DNA from: Terriglobia bacterium
GTDB taxonomy: Bacteria > Acidobacteriota > Terriglobia > Bryobacterales > Bryobacteraceae
Assembly (NCBI GenBank): GCA_020073445.1
Contig: JAIQFE010000028.1
Location: 21,780-85,779, forward strand
Length of the DNA stretch: 64,000 nt
Reading direction: 5' to 3'
Both the position numbers and the translations under genes were made by a program. Positions 1 to 8,520 of this stretch are shown in pieces. Below the pieces are notes generated by a model. The model had not been told where the DNA came from. It worked only from the letters and a program-made list of their open reading frames with translations, and did no database searches. Each line of letters begins with the position of its first letter. Within the stretch, counting starts at the first letter, position 1.

Positions 1-1
1 T

Positions 2-1693
2 CCTCTGGCGACGCTCGAAGGAGCGGTGGCGCTGGTTCTCCTGATCGCGTGCGCGAATATTGCGGGTCTGTTGCTGGCTCGCGGCACCGCGCGCCGCCCG
101 GAAATCGTGATGCGCATGGCGCTCGGCGCCGGACGCGGCCGCGTTGTGCGACAGATGTTGACCGAGAGCGTCCTGTTGTCCCTGATCGGCGGAGCGCTGG
201 GAACCTTCGTCGCCTGGGGAGCCCTCAGGGCGCCGCTCCAGATGCATCCGCCGCTGGCCGGCCAGCGAATCACAGACGTCGTGGTGGATCTTCCACTGCT
301 TGCCTTGCTGGGATTGCTTTCGGTTGTGACCGGCCTGATCTTTGGCCTTGGTCCGGCGATCGCCTGCTTTCAATTGGATCTCGCCGGCCCCCTTAAGGAA
401 TCGACCAGAAGCGCCGGATCGCCTTATAGGCGCAACCGGCTGCAGTCGGCCCTGGTCGCGCTGCAGATCGCATCGGCGTTGGTGCTGTTAATCGGCTCCG
501 GGCTTCTGATCAACAGCTTCGTGCGCCTGGCCGGATTCGACCTCAATTTCGACCCGACCGGCCTGCTTACGTTCGAATACCGGATTCCCCAGCAGCGGTA
601 TGTGCACAATGTGGGCGTCTTTCAAGGTGCGCCTTACTCCGCCATCGACCCATCGCCAACACCTGCTATCCAGCGCGTCTATGAGCATCTCCGAGCGATG
701 CGGGGCCCGGAGTCCGTCGCCGGCATCTCTCTGCCTCCTGTGAACAGCCTGGTGCTCAATAGCCTCGGCTTCAGCATCGAGGAGCGGCCTATGCCTCAAA
801 GCGCCGAGGATCGAAACGCTTACCGGGCCGTCTATTTTCTGATCACTCCCAATTTCTTCACTACGATGAAGACCCGCTTGTTACGGGGCAGGGACCTGAA
901 CGACTTCGACACGGCGGCTGGTTCCTGGGTCGCGATCATCAACGAGACCATGGCGCGACTGTTCTGGCCCGGCGAAGATCCGATTGGAAAGCGTTTGATG
1001 CTGGAAGTCGTTGCGGGTGAGCGGCCTCGCGAAATCGTCGGTGTCGTGGCTGATATTCCAACGCGGCGCGACCGGGCTGAGCCGCAGCCGGTGATATACA
1101 CTTCTTATCTGCAGCAGTCCCCGGCGTATCGCGGACCAATTGCGAACATGTTCGGCCAGATGACCTTTCTGCTCCGCACCTCGGGCGATCCAATGAGCCT
1201 GGTGCCGGAAGCACGCAGCGCGGTAGCGGAGGTCGATCCCGATCACGCGATCACCAGAATCCAGACCATGGAACAGTATTGGGGCGGCGGGATGCGTGAC
1301 AAACGTATTCTGGCCGCGGTGCTCGGTGTTTTCGCGTTTGAGGCCACACTGCTCGCAGCCATCGGGATTTACGGCGTGATGGCGTATTCGGTCGCGCAGC
1401 GCACTCGGGAAATCGGCATTCGCATGGCTCTGGGCGCGAGCTCGCACAAGATTCTAGCCTTGATAGGCGGGCGGGCGGCCATTCTGATCTCGCTCGGCGT
1501 GCTGCTCGGTTTGGCGGGTTCCCTGATGCTTTCCCGGCTGATCGCCTCGCAGCTGTGGGGAATCCAACCGACCGATCCGGCGACGTTTACCGGAGTATCG
1601 CTGTTGCTGATCGCCGTAGCCCTGCTGGCGTGTTTCGTCCCCGCGCGGCGGGCGATTCGCGTGGATCCGACAGAAGCATTAAGATCCGAGTAG
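2..1693 (+). CDS. ABC transporter permease, FtsX/MacB (ADOP) type, 5' end outside window
   Basis: Inner-membrane permease of the MacB/FtsX superfamily, probably part of an efflux or lipoprotein-handling ABC transporter. The frame is open from base 2 and no credible start is present, so the N-terminal part lies upstream. Visible order: an FtsX segment with membrane helices near residues 10-25, 55-70 and 95-120; a second half starting with a helix near 145-170; a MacB-type periplasmic core (about 180-420, with the FxxPGEDPIGKR-type motif); and a C-terminal FtsX segment with three helices. The motif TREIGIRMALGA, typical of the family, is present in the second half, and RRPEIVMRMALGAGRGR in the first. 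The duplicated FtsX layout of about 800 residues is characteristic of acidobacterial ADOP permeases. The 3' end overlaps convergent thiE by 15 bp. Confidence 0.9.
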   Translation, partial: PLATLEGAVALVLLIACANIAGLLLARGTARRPEIVMRMALGAGRGRVVRQMLTESVLLSLIGGALGTFVAWGALRAPLQMHPPLAGQRITDVVVDLPLLALLGLLSVVTGLIFGLGPAIACFQLDLAGPLKESTRSAGSPYRRNRLQSALVALQIASALVLLIGSGLLINSFVRLAGFDLNFDPTGLLTFEYRIPQQRYVHNVGVFQGAPYSAIDPSPTPAIQRVYEHLRAMRGPESVAGISLPPVNSLVLNSLGFSIEERPMPQSAEDRNAYRAVYFLITPNFFTTMKTRLLRGRDLNDFDTAAGSWVAIINETMARLFWPGEDPIGKRLMLEVVAGERPREIVGVVADIPTRRDRAEPQPVIYTSYLQQSPAYRGPIANMFGQMTFLLRTSGDPMSLVPEARSAVAEVDPDHAITRIQTMEQYWGGGMRDKRILAAVLGVFAFEATLLAAIGIYGVMAYSVAQRTREIGIRMALGASSHKILALIGGRAAILISLGVLLGLAGSLMLSRLIASQLWGIQPTDPATFTGVSLLLIAVALLACFVPARRAIRVDPTEALRSE

Positions 1694-2305
1694 ACGGATC
1701 CACTCTTGTGTTCGCGCCCGGATGTTTCCATCCTCTGGAAACAGATCGCCGATCACGGCCACCGAATCGGCCCCGGCTTCGAGCACCTGAATCGCGTTGG
1801 CGCGGGTGATGCCTCCGATCGCCACCAGGGGACGGTTCGAGAGTGGACGCAGCCGGCGTAGCTCGTTGACGCCTACGGTAGGATCCGGGTTTTCCTTCGT
1901 CATAGTCCCAAAGATGGGACCAAGCGCGAGGTAATCGGCCGGTTCGTCGCAGGCCGCGCGCAGTTGCGCTTCGTTGTGGGTGGAGTAGCCTACGACAGCG
2001 TCCGTGCCGACGACGCGTCGTGCAACGGAAGGCAGCAGGTCGTCTTGACCTAGGTGCAAGGCTGCCCCGAACAGTTTGGCCAGGTCGGCGCGATCGTTGA
2101 CCACCAGCGTTGCACCGGCGCCACGCACCAGTTCCGCGATCTGTTCGAGCCACCCGAACGCTTCCCGCGAGAGAAAACCTTTGTGGCGGAATTGCAGGAT
2201 CTTCGCGCCGCCTTCGAGAATTTGCCGCGCGGCGCCCACTGGTTCCATGCCGTGTCGAACGGACACTTCGGTATCAAGGATTGGGTAAAACCGCGGCAGA
2301 ATCAT
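1679..2305 (-). CDS. thiE: Thiamine-phosphate synthase
   Basis: Joins HMP-PP and the thiazole phosphate to give thiamine monophosphate in the cytosol. The 208-residue TIM-barrel has the usual ThiE length. Visible motifs: QFRHK (phosphate/Mg region), VVNDRADLA, HLGQDDL, YLALGPIFGTMTK and the glycine-rich phosphate site VAIGGI. It is the last gene of a minus-strand run scpA-scpB-rluB-peroxiredoxin-thiE, starting 3 bp after the peroxiredoxin stop. No TPP riboswitch is visible in front of it, as expected for an internal operon gene. A TenI-like function is the alternative, but the substrate motifs favour ThiE. Confidence 0.88.
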   Translation of the reverse strand: MILPRFYPILDTEVSVRHGMEPVGAARQILEGGAKILQFRHKGFLSREAFGWLEQIAELVRGAGATLVVNDRADLAKLFGAALHLGQDDLLPSVARRVVGTDAVVGYSTHNEAQLRAACDEPADYLALGPIFGTMTKENPDPTVGVNELRRLRPLSNRPLVAIGGITRANAIQVLEAGADSVAVIGDLFPEDGNIRARTQEWIRLLGS

Positions 2306-2308
2306 GAT

Positions 2309-2749
2309 CTACGCAGCCGCCGCGAGCACTTCATCCGGCGACGGCTTCCCGCGACGGGAATATCGAACGTTGCCGTCCGGGCCGATGAGGTAAACCGTTC
2401 GCTTCGGCACAAACCAGCCCTCCGACTGATACAGCTTGGCGATCTGCTGGCCTTCGTCGATCAGCAAGGGGAACGGAAACTTATACTTGTCGCGAAAGCT
2501 CTGATGCTTCGTGCTGCGCGCAGGGTTCACGCCGAACACGATGGTGTTACGCGCCTGCGCCTGCGTCCAGTGATCGCGAAATTCACATAGCTGTATGGTG
2601 CAGATGCTGGTGTCGTCGGCCGGATAAAACACCAGGACCACGTTCTTTCCGCGCAAAGCCGATAGCGTCACGCGGCTGCCGTCTTGATCCGGAACCGAGA
2701 AGTCTGGCGCTGGAGTGCCGACCGGCAACGGTGGCGTGAACCACCCCAT
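2309..2749 (-). CDS. Peroxiredoxin, BCP/AhpC-TSA family
   Basis: Thiol peroxidase that reduces H2O2 and organic hydroperoxides. The 146-residue thioredoxin-fold protein has the peroxidatic motif DDTSICTIQLC: peroxidatic Cys50 with Thr47 in the T-x-x-C arrangement, and Cys55 spaced as the resolving cysteine of atypical 2-Cys BCP proteins. VVLVFYPADD precedes it, as in the family. Its stop touches the start of the next operon gene thiE (3 bp gap) and its ATG directly abuts the rluB stop. Linkage with segregation genes looks like operon convenience rather than functional coupling. Confidence 0.88.
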   Translation of the reverse strand: MGWFTPPLPVGTPAPDFSVPDQDGSRVTLSALRGKNVVLVFYPADDTSICTIQLCEFRDHWTQAQARNTIVFGVNPARSTKHQSFRDKYKFPFPLLIDEGQQIAKLYQSEGWFVPKRTVYLIGPDGNVRYSRRGKPSPDEVLAAAA

Positions 2750-3481
2750 TTACTCGGGCGTCTCCATCTTCATCAGCTTGCGGAAACGCTCGATCTCGCG
2801 CGGCGTGAGCACGCGGTAACGGCCCGGCGGCAGATCCAGCTCCAGGAATCCGATCTTCACGCGCCGAAGCTTCTCCACCAGCCGGCCAAAATGTTTGAAC
2901 ATGATGCGGATCTGGTTCTGCCGGCCTTCGGCGATCCGAACTTCGTACCAAGGATTCGCCCCGCCTTTGATCCGCTTGATGTGCGCGGGCGATGTTCTCT
3001 TCCCGTGCAGCGAAATGCCTTCGCGGAACTCTTTCTCTTGTTCCTCGGCGAGGACACCGTTCGCCTTCACCACGTAAGTTTTCATGACGTGACTGGCGGG
3101 CGCGGTGATGCGATGCGCGAACTCGCCGTCATTGGTCATCAGCAGCAGGCCTTCGCTGTTGTAATCCAGTCGTCCCACTGGAAACACGCGCTCCTTCACC
3201 CCACGGAGCAGTTGCATCACGGTCGGACGGCCCTCGGGATCGGACATCGTGGTCACGCAGCCCTTGGGCTTGTTGAGCGCAATATAGAGGTGCCGTTTGG
3301 GCGCGCGCAGCAGTTTGTTGTCGACCTTGATGCTGTCGCGCTCCAGGTCGGCCTTGGAACCAAGCTCCGTGATCGTCGCGCCGTTCACCGACACGCGACC
3401 CGCCTGGATCAACTCCTCGGCTTTCCTCCGGCTGGAGATTCCAGCCTGCGAGAGAATCTTCTGTAGACGTTCCTCAGGCAT
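2750..3481 (-). CDS. rluB: 23S/16S rRNA pseudouridine synthase, RsuA/RluB family
   Basis: Isomerises a specific uridine in rRNA to pseudouridine. Residues 1-60 form an S4 RNA-binding domain (RLQKILSQAGISSRRKAEELI). The catalytic domain contains GRLDYNSEGLLLMTNDG with the catalytic Asp in GRLD, and AEGRQNQIRIM. Length of 243 residues fits RluB/RsuA. It overlaps scpB by 8 bp, the scpA-scpB-rluB order found in many bacteria. That order favours RluB over RsuA; the exact target uridine cannot be decided from sequence. Confidence 0.9.
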   Translation of the reverse strand: MPEERLQKILSQAGISSRRKAEELIQAGRVSVNGATITELGSKADLERDSIKVDNKLLRAPKRHLYIALNKPKGCVTTMSDPEGRPTVMQLLRGVKERVFPVGRLDYNSEGLLLMTNDGEFAHRITAPASHVMKTYVVKANGVLAEEQEKEFREGISLHGKRTSPAHIKRIKGGANPWYEVRIAEGRQNQIRIMFKHFGRLVEKLRRVKIGFLELDLPPGRYRVLTPREIERFRKLMKMETPE

Positions 3482-4139
3482 CGGTACCCGGAGGCTCAGT
3501 CGCCGGAGATTCGGCTGCGGCCGTAGCTGCTGGCTCAGGTTGCGATTCTTCCACCAGCTCCAGGCGTCCTAGTTCTTCGAACTCCTTGAGCGTCGGCAGT
3601 TCCTTCAAGTCCTTCAAGCCAAATTGGACCAGGAATTCTTTGGTGGTTTTGTAAGTGAGCGGCCGTCCGACCACGTCCTTGCGCCCGGCCTCCGCGATCA
3701 GCTTGCGGTCGAGCAGCGTCTTGAGCACGCCCGCGCCCTGCACGCCGCGGATCTCCATGATTTCGGGAGTGGTCACGGGCTGCTTGTAGGCGATTACCGC
3801 GAGCGTTTCCAGCGCCGGCAGGGACAACTTCATCGGAGGGGTCAGCTTTTTGACGAACGCACGCACCGCTTCGTGATGCTCGGCCTTGGTGGCCATTTTG
3901 TATCCGCCCGCGATCTCGCGGATACTCAGTCCGTGCTCGGGCTTGCCGTACTCCTCAACCAACTGGTCAAGAATCCGCTTGATCTTATCGATCGGCTGCT
4001 CGATCGCCGCGGCGATCTGCTGCACGGTTAGGGGCTCGTCTGTGATGTAGACAATCGCCTCCAGAATTGCCTGAAGCTGCGCGTCTTCGCTATCCGTACT
4101 TTGGTCTTCGGCCAACTGGGCCGCATCCATCTCATCCAT
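3474..4139 (-). CDS. scpB: Segregation and condensation protein B
   Basis: Kleisin-associated winged-helix protein of the SMC-ScpAB condensin that compacts and segregates the chromosome. 221 residues. Two winged-helix domains are recognisable (about 20-95 and 105-180), with family stretches LEAIVYITDEPLT, ALETLAVIAYKQPVTTPEIMEIRGV and GRPLTYKTTKEFL. The C-terminal 25 residues are a low-complexity Glu/Ala/Pro tail. The start overlaps the scpA stop by one base (TGATG on the minus strand), indicating translational coupling. Confidence 0.95.
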   Translation of the reverse strand: MDEMDAAQLAEDQSTDSEDAQLQAILEAIVYITDEPLTVQQIAAAIEQPIDKIKRILDQLVEEYGKPEHGLSIREIAGGYKMATKAEHHEAVRAFVKKLTPPMKLSLPALETLAVIAYKQPVTTPEIMEIRGVQGAGVLKTLLDRKLIAEAGRKDVVGRPLTYKTTKEFLVQFGLKDLKELPTLKEFEELGRLELVEESQPEPAATAAAESPATEPPGTDA

Positions 4140-4918
4140 CAGTTATATCCTTGCTCAATTGCAGCCAATGTGTCTCCGCCCGCAAACGCCGCCTCGAAAC
4201 CCTTCAGCCGCTTCAATCCGATTTCGCCAAACGAATCCTGTTGGGTCAGCCCGACGGCCTGCAGCTTCACCAGCTCCAGCAGCGCCAGAAACAGGCAGAT
4301 CATGGCGCGGCGGCTGCGCTGTCGCTCGAATAAGTCGCGCGCGGATACCGGCCCTCGATCCTGCTCGAATACTCCGCGCAAGTACCGGATCATATCGGGC
4401 ACGGAAACTTCTTCCGTCCCGATCTCATAAACCGGCCGGTGCTTGGCCCGTTCCAGAACGGTCTGGAAAGTCTTCACCAGATCGAACAGCGTGACCGCCA
4501 GTCCGGGATCGTCATCCTCAGCGCGAAACTGCGCGATCTGTGGATTCGACCATACGGCTTCTTCCACCACCCGCTTCTGTTGCAGCATCTCGGCGGCGGA
4601 TTTGAAACGTTCATGCTCCAGCAGCCGATCGACCAGTTCCTGCCGCGGATCTTCTTCCGGCAGGAGCTTATCGAGCTCCGGATCGCGCGGCAGCAGCATG
4701 CGCGACTTGATGTGGATGAGCGTGGCCGCCATGTAGACGAACTCCGCGCTCAGTTCGATATCCATCTCCGCGGCCTTCTGCATGTATTCCAGATACTGCT
4801 GCGTGATCCGAGCGATGGGGATGTCGTAAATGTTGATCTCCTGCTTCCGGATCAGGTCCAGCAGCAGGTCCAACGGGCCATCGTATTGCTCGAGGTGAAA
4901 ATTCAGCGGGGACGACAC
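4139..4918 (-). CDS. scpA: Segregation and condensation protein A (kleisin)
   Basis: Kleisin subunit that bridges the SMC heads. 259 residues. The N-terminal SMC-binding part contains YDGPLDLLLDLIRKQEINIYDIPI, a near-invariant ScpA signature shown here as EINIYDIPI. It is followed by the LSAEFVYMAATLIHIKSRMLLP helix region and a C-terminal winged helix. First gene of the five-gene minus-strand operon; the 126 bp upstream hold a two-hairpin REP-like repeat, so the promoter must lie in or beyond it. Confidence 0.95.
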   Translation of the reverse strand: MSSPLNFHLEQYDGPLDLLLDLIRKQEINIYDIPIARITQQYLEYMQKAAEMDIELSAEFVYMAATLIHIKSRMLLPRDPELDKLLPEEDPRQELVDRLLEHERFKSAAEMLQQKRVVEEAVWSNPQIAQFRAEDDDPGLAVTLFDLVKTFQTVLERAKHRPVYEIGTEEVSVPDMIRYLRGVFEQDRGPVSARDLFERQRSRRAMICLFLALLELVKLQAVGLTQQDSFGEIGLKRLKGFEAAFAGGDTLAAIEQGYN

Positions 4919-4956
4919 TTCTATTCAGGATATCAGTCTGTCATGCAGAGATTCGG

Positions 4957-5033
4957 GGGACAGACTACTCTGTCCCATCCCGTCGACTCCTGACTTTTCC
5001 TTCCAGCGCGGGAGTGGACAGAGCGGCCTGTCC
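4957..5033. repeat. REP-like composite repeat, two hairpins
   Basis: Hairpin 1 is GGGACAG-ACTACT-CTGTCCC (4957-4976). Hairpin 2 is GGACAG-AGCGGC-CTGTCC (5016-5033), preceded by GGGAGT. The two hairpins start 59 bp apart, exactly as in the copy at 39728-39806. The element lies between two genes read leftwards (scpA and the POTRA protein). The hairpin core matches the ends of the RAYT element at 46250-47066. Confidence 0.8.
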
Positions 5034-5044
5034 CCCTTTTCGAC

Positions 5045-6325
5045 CTATCTTCGCTTGCCGCCGGTGTTCTTCAGGGGAGTTCCCGCGCCGCTGAAAAATA
5101 GCGTCACATCCACAGTGTGGCTATCGTTGTCGATGTTGCTCTCCGCACGAGTCTTGCCCAGGTTGTCGAAGATGCCCTCTTCGCGCACGCGGTTCAGGAA
5201 CGCCTCCGGATACCCGTCCTGGAACGGCTGCCCTGGCTCGATTTTCCACATCTTTCGAATGGCCGGCTCGCCAATCAGGTCCAGCCCTTGGATATTGAGC
5301 TTGCCGAGCGTGAACTGCGGCCCGCGCTCGATATTGACCGTCAGGTTGACCGTGTGGTCCTCGTCATGGATATCGCGTACAACTTTGGTATCGGCTTGCA
5401 GATATCCTTGTGTGCGCTGGCGCTGGCGGATCTTAGCAAGACTCGCCTCGATGCGCGCGAAATTGGCTGTGTCGCCCTTGTGCCAGTCGTCCAATTTTTC
5501 GAGTGCCGCGACTTCGGTGGTGGGCACGCCCGCCAGCGCGACGGTGCCCAATTTATAGACGGGGCCCTCATCGATGGCGATGGTCACCACCACTCCGTCA
5601 TTGTTTTCGGCTTTCTTCGCAGTGATCTCGGGGAACGCTACCCGGATCCGGCCTTGCTCTTCATACATGGGCCGGACGGTGGAATCGAGCACCCTCCTCA
5701 CCAGCGGCTCGCTGTAGGGAATGCCAACGGCGTCCTTCGAAAGTTTCTGGAGTAGAAGGGCGGTCAGCATTTCGCGGTTGCCGGTGAACTTGACCTCGGC
5801 AATGTGGGCGCGCTCGCCGACCGGGCGGAACACGATTTCGAGGCCTCCCGTATCGCTGTTCAGCTCGCCCATCACTTCTACTTTGCCTTCGAAGAACTGG
5901 TGGATCGCCGCGTTGTAGCGATTCAAGACCTGAGGAGTCGCGGGAATCTTGTCGCCGAGCAGTAGTTCCTGTTTCTTGAGCGCTGCGCGTAGCGCGTCGG
6001 CGGAGGCGGGTAGCGCTTCAAAGCGGTACGGATACAGTGTCCCGACTTCGACCACTTCGAATGTGGTGTCGTATCCGGTGACGGTGGCGGCGGGCTTGAA
6101 CGAATAGCCGACGCTCTCGAATGCCCCGGATTCGAGCAGTCGCTCGCGCGCGGCGTCGAAATCTGTCTTGTCGACCAGTGCTCCCTGTTTCAGGCCGGAA
6201 GCCGCAACGATGCGTTCGGTCGGGATCTGCTTATTGCCCTGAATTTGCAGCGTCACCAGCGGATACTTTTGAGCCGGTTGAGCGCACAGGACCGTCCCGA
6301 CAAGCAGTAGTAGACAGCCGCGCAT
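5045..6325 (-). CDS. POTRA-repeat outer-membrane assembly-like protein without a barrel
   Basis: A 426-residue secreted protein made almost entirely of POTRA-like repeats, as in BamA/TamA/FpvA-type proteins (e.g. YPLVTLQIQGNKQIPTERI, HIAEVKFTGNREM, YKLGTVALAGVPT, FTLGKLNIQGLDL). It ends at SGAGTPLKNTGGKRR, with no Omp85 beta-barrel and no terminal aromatic residue. Start: an upstream GTG and two ATGs exist, but the ATG at 6325 has GGGA six bases ahead and gives a clean signal peptide (MRGCLLLLVGTVLCAQ). It probably acts in the periplasm as an accessory of outer-membrane protein assembly, or is a truncated Omp85 paralogue. The true bamA is at 13070-16042. Confidence 0.75.
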   Translation of the reverse strand: MRGCLLLLVGTVLCAQPAQKYPLVTLQIQGNKQIPTERIVAASGLKQGALVDKTDFDAARERLLESGAFESVGYSFKPAATVTGYDTTFEVVEVGTLYPYRFEALPASADALRAALKKQELLLGDKIPATPQVLNRYNAAIHQFFEGKVEVMGELNSDTGGLEIVFRPVGERAHIAEVKFTGNREMLTALLLQKLSKDAVGIPYSEPLVRRVLDSTVRPMYEEQGRIRVAFPEITAKKAENNDGVVVTIAIDEGPVYKLGTVALAGVPTTEVAALEKLDDWHKGDTANFARIEASLAKIRQRQRTQGYLQADTKVVRDIHDEDHTVNLTVNIERGPQFTLGKLNIQGLDLIGEPAIRKMWKIEPGQPFQDGYPEAFLNRVREEGIFDNLGKTRAESNIDNDSHTVDVTLFFSGAGTPLKNTGGKRR

Positions 6326-6379
6326 ACCTGTTCCCATCATGCCACGCACACGAGTGGGACGCGGCCCGCCGGCCGCCCG

Positions 6380-7312
6380 TTACTTTCTAGGCTGGGCAAG
6401 CACACCCGGCGTCGCCGGTACCGCCTGCAGAACCGGACCTCCCGAGCGACCGCCTCGCCCACCTCCTGCCGTCACCGTGTAATCGGAAGGAACTTCGAAA
6501 AAGGTTGGCGGCGGGCTGGACCGGTTGATGCTCTTCAACGCGAAGGTGGTCTCTCCGGTCCTGGGGTCGCTGTGCCTGGTCATGACGGTCATCTGCAGGT
6601 CGGGCGAATACCAACGCTCGTCCACGATGTTGATCGGGCGATCATTGCCGATGTCGCCCGCGGGAATCGTCGTGGTGGTGCGGGTTCCCTGGGCTTGGAC
6701 ACCTTCGATGTACATTTTGCCGAGATCTTCGGTCTTGCTGTCGCTAGGACTTGAGAACTTGGTGATGGAGCCGGAATTGACATAAAAGAAACCTTGCGGT
6801 GCAGCTGCTGTTCCAGCAATGGCGACGGAGACGGTATCCGGTCCTCCGCGGTCGCCGGGAACGCCGGGAACAGAGGCGGTACTGAACATTACCGGTACGG
6901 CACCCTTTTCGGCTGTTCGGGATTCCGGGTGCAGCGTGAAACGGGTCCCCGCTACCGGGTCCGTGATGAAGATAGCCCCCATGGCGGAAGTTTCCTCGCG
7001 CCGCTCGCGACCTTCACTGTCGCGATACTGCATGGCCGAGCTACGCTGCACGATCCGGTTTCCGTCCGCCAGAGTCTGAATCGTTTCGTTCACCACTTCG
7101 GCGGAATAGGGCGCGCCTTTCACAGTCGGGCCGGAAACCAATTGGCTGGAAACGAACGCAAATGTCTGTTTGTTGAACATGACGTTTGCCTTGACTTGAT
7201 CCGCGGCGGCCTCGGCAGCCGCCTTCTTCTGCGCACGGAGGACATCATCGGTCTGCGCAAGGAGCATCGAAGTCACTCCTGCTGCCAGCAACACCTTTAG
7301 CATCATCTTCAT
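6380..7312 (-). CDS. Secreted protein of unknown function, acidobacterial type
   Basis: 310 residues with a signal peptide (MKMMLKVLLAAGVTSMLLAQ). No catalytic motif recognised. The central part resembles a repeated beta-structured domain with the stretch GNRIVQRSSAMQYRDSEGRERRE, and a later ERWYSPDLQMTVMTRHSDPRTGE. The last 40 residues are Gly/Pro/Arg-rich. Similar secreted proteins next to sigma-factor/anti-sigma pairs are frequent in Acidobacteria. It follows the anti-sigma-like gene by 9 bp, so all three are probably cotranscribed and it may be a sensor or target of that regulon (inference). Confidence 0.7.
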   Translation of the reverse strand: MKMMLKVLLAAGVTSMLLAQTDDVLRAQKKAAAEAAADQVKANVMFNKQTFAFVSSQLVSGPTVKGAPYSAEVVNETIQTLADGNRIVQRSSAMQYRDSEGRERREETSAMGAIFITDPVAGTRFTLHPESRTAEKGAVPVMFSTASVPGVPGDRGGPDTVSVAIAGTAAAPQGFFYVNSGSITKFSSPSDSKTEDLGKMYIEGVQAQGTRTTTTIPAGDIGNDRPINIVDERWYSPDLQMTVMTRHSDPRTGETTFALKSINRSSPPPTFFEVPSDYTVTAGGGRGGRSGGPVLQAVPATPGVLAQPRK

Positions 7313-7321
7313 ATTCTTCTC

Positions 7322-7867
7322 CTATTGCTCATAACTCACGAACCGAATAGCTCGCGCGAGCCCTTCCTGTCCCACCAAAACGTCCGCATAAACCCGATCT
7401 GTAAGGCGATCCTCGTTGACCGGCAATCCGACCTTCCGCATGGTCGACGCGGGTACCGTCACGCGCAGCAATTCGCCGCGTTCGAAGGGTGGAGCTGCGT
7501 CGAGCAGCGGGAAAAACTGAGTAACGATTTCGCGAGGCTGCCGCGGGATCGGCCGAGCCTTGTGCGCTGCCTTCGCCGCCGGGGCAGCCGCTCTCTCGAC
7601 GGGCGCGGCAGTTTCGGCGACTAACTGCTTAACTACAGGAACGGGAGCCGCAGGCTTCGGGCGTTCCAACGATCCAGCAGCCAGGAATACAACCAGCCCG
7701 GCAGCGGCAGCCAAACTCGCCAGCGCAATCGTCTTCAGCTTCTTGCGGGCACGACTCCTCCGGAACGCCTGAACCAGGCGAGCTTCCACCGCCTCGGGCG
7801 CCTCGCGCCCCGAGTCCTGTTCGGCCAACGCCCGCAAAGCAGCAGCTAAGAAATCTTCGGACTGCAT
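7322..7867 (-). CDS. Single-pass membrane protein partnering the ECF sigma factor (anti-sigma-like)
   Basis: 181 residues. The start at 7867 is chosen because GGAAGGAG lies six bases upstream; the frame stays open to 7963 but without a better site. Cytoplasmic N-terminal 43 residues are Glu/Arg-rich, then one membrane helix (about 44-63), an Ala/Pro-rich linker and a periplasmic C-terminal domain. It overlaps the end of the sigma-factor gene by 22 bp. Position and topology suggest an anti-sigma or sigma-regulatory role. No ZAS zinc motif (HxxxCxxC) is present, so it is not a classical zinc anti-sigma factor. Confidence 0.65.
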   Translation of the reverse strand: MQSEDFLAAALRALAEQDSGREAPEAVEARLVQAFRRSRARKKLKTIALASLAAAAGLVVFLAAGSLERPKPAAPVPVVKQLVAETAAPVERAAAPAAKAAHKARPIPRQPREIVTQFFPLLDAAPPFERGELLRVTVPASTMRKVGLPVNEDRLTDRVYADVLVGQEGLARAIRFVSYEQ

Positions 7868-8418
7868 TCGATACTCCTTCCGGCGCACGCTACCCCCCGC
7901 AGCTTCCGCGCCAGCATGGTCCGGCCGCGGTTTAGTCTGGATCGCACCGTTCCCACCGGGCAATCCAGAGCCATCGCGGCTTCCTCGTAACTTGAATCCT
8001 GCAAATCACATAAAACGATAACTTCGCGAAATACAGGAGGTAGACTCAGAACCGCCTGCCGCACCTGCTCGATGGATTCGCGACGCGTCAGGTCCTCCAG
8101 CAGGTCTTCCGGCCCCGCGCACTCATCGTCGATTTCCAGCTCCGCCCATGCGCGACGATCCAATCTCCTCAGAACGAGGTTGCGCGCGATCCCATACAGA
8201 AACGAGGCGACCGTCCCGCGAGTCTCGTCATAGCGAGTTCCCTGCAGCAACAGCGCCAGGAAGGCTTCCTGCGTAACATCCTCGGCGATGGCAGTGCTTC
8301 CGGTCATCTGCAAAGCGAAGCGATAGACGCCTCCCTGCCGGCGCCTGTAAAGCGCTGTAAAGGCGTCCTCTGCGCCCGTCAGGGCCTGCTCCAGCAACGC
8401 TGCGTCGGTGGCGATCAT
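7846..8418 (-). CDS. RNA polymerase sigma factor, ECF (sigma-70 family)
   Basis: 190 residues. Region 2 (about 20-88) contains ALYRRRQGGVYRFALQMTG and EDVTQEAFLALL. Region 4 (about 115-170) contains LSLPPVFREVIVLCDLQDSSYEEAA and the helix-turn-helix stretch CPVGTVRSRLNRGRTMLARKL. This is the normal ECF architecture. First gene of a minus-strand unit with the overlapping membrane protein and a secreted protein. The C-terminal CSPKIS tail overlaps the next gene's start. Confidence 0.92.
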   Translation of the reverse strand: MIATDAALLEQALTGAEDAFTALYRRRQGGVYRFALQMTGSTAIAEDVTQEAFLALLLQGTRYDETRGTVASFLYGIARNLVLRRLDRRAWAELEIDDECAGPEDLLEDLTRRESIEQVRQAVLSLPPVFREVIVLCDLQDSSYEEAAMALDCPVGTVRSRLNRGRTMLARKLRGVACAGRSIECSPKIS

Positions 8419-8520
8419 CTGATGACTTCAGCCTGTCGTTAGTATTCCGCAGCCCGAGAGGCAAAAGTTCCAGAAAACTCGCTCTGTCAAACTGGCCCTG
8501 TTAAACTGGAGATTCACCCC

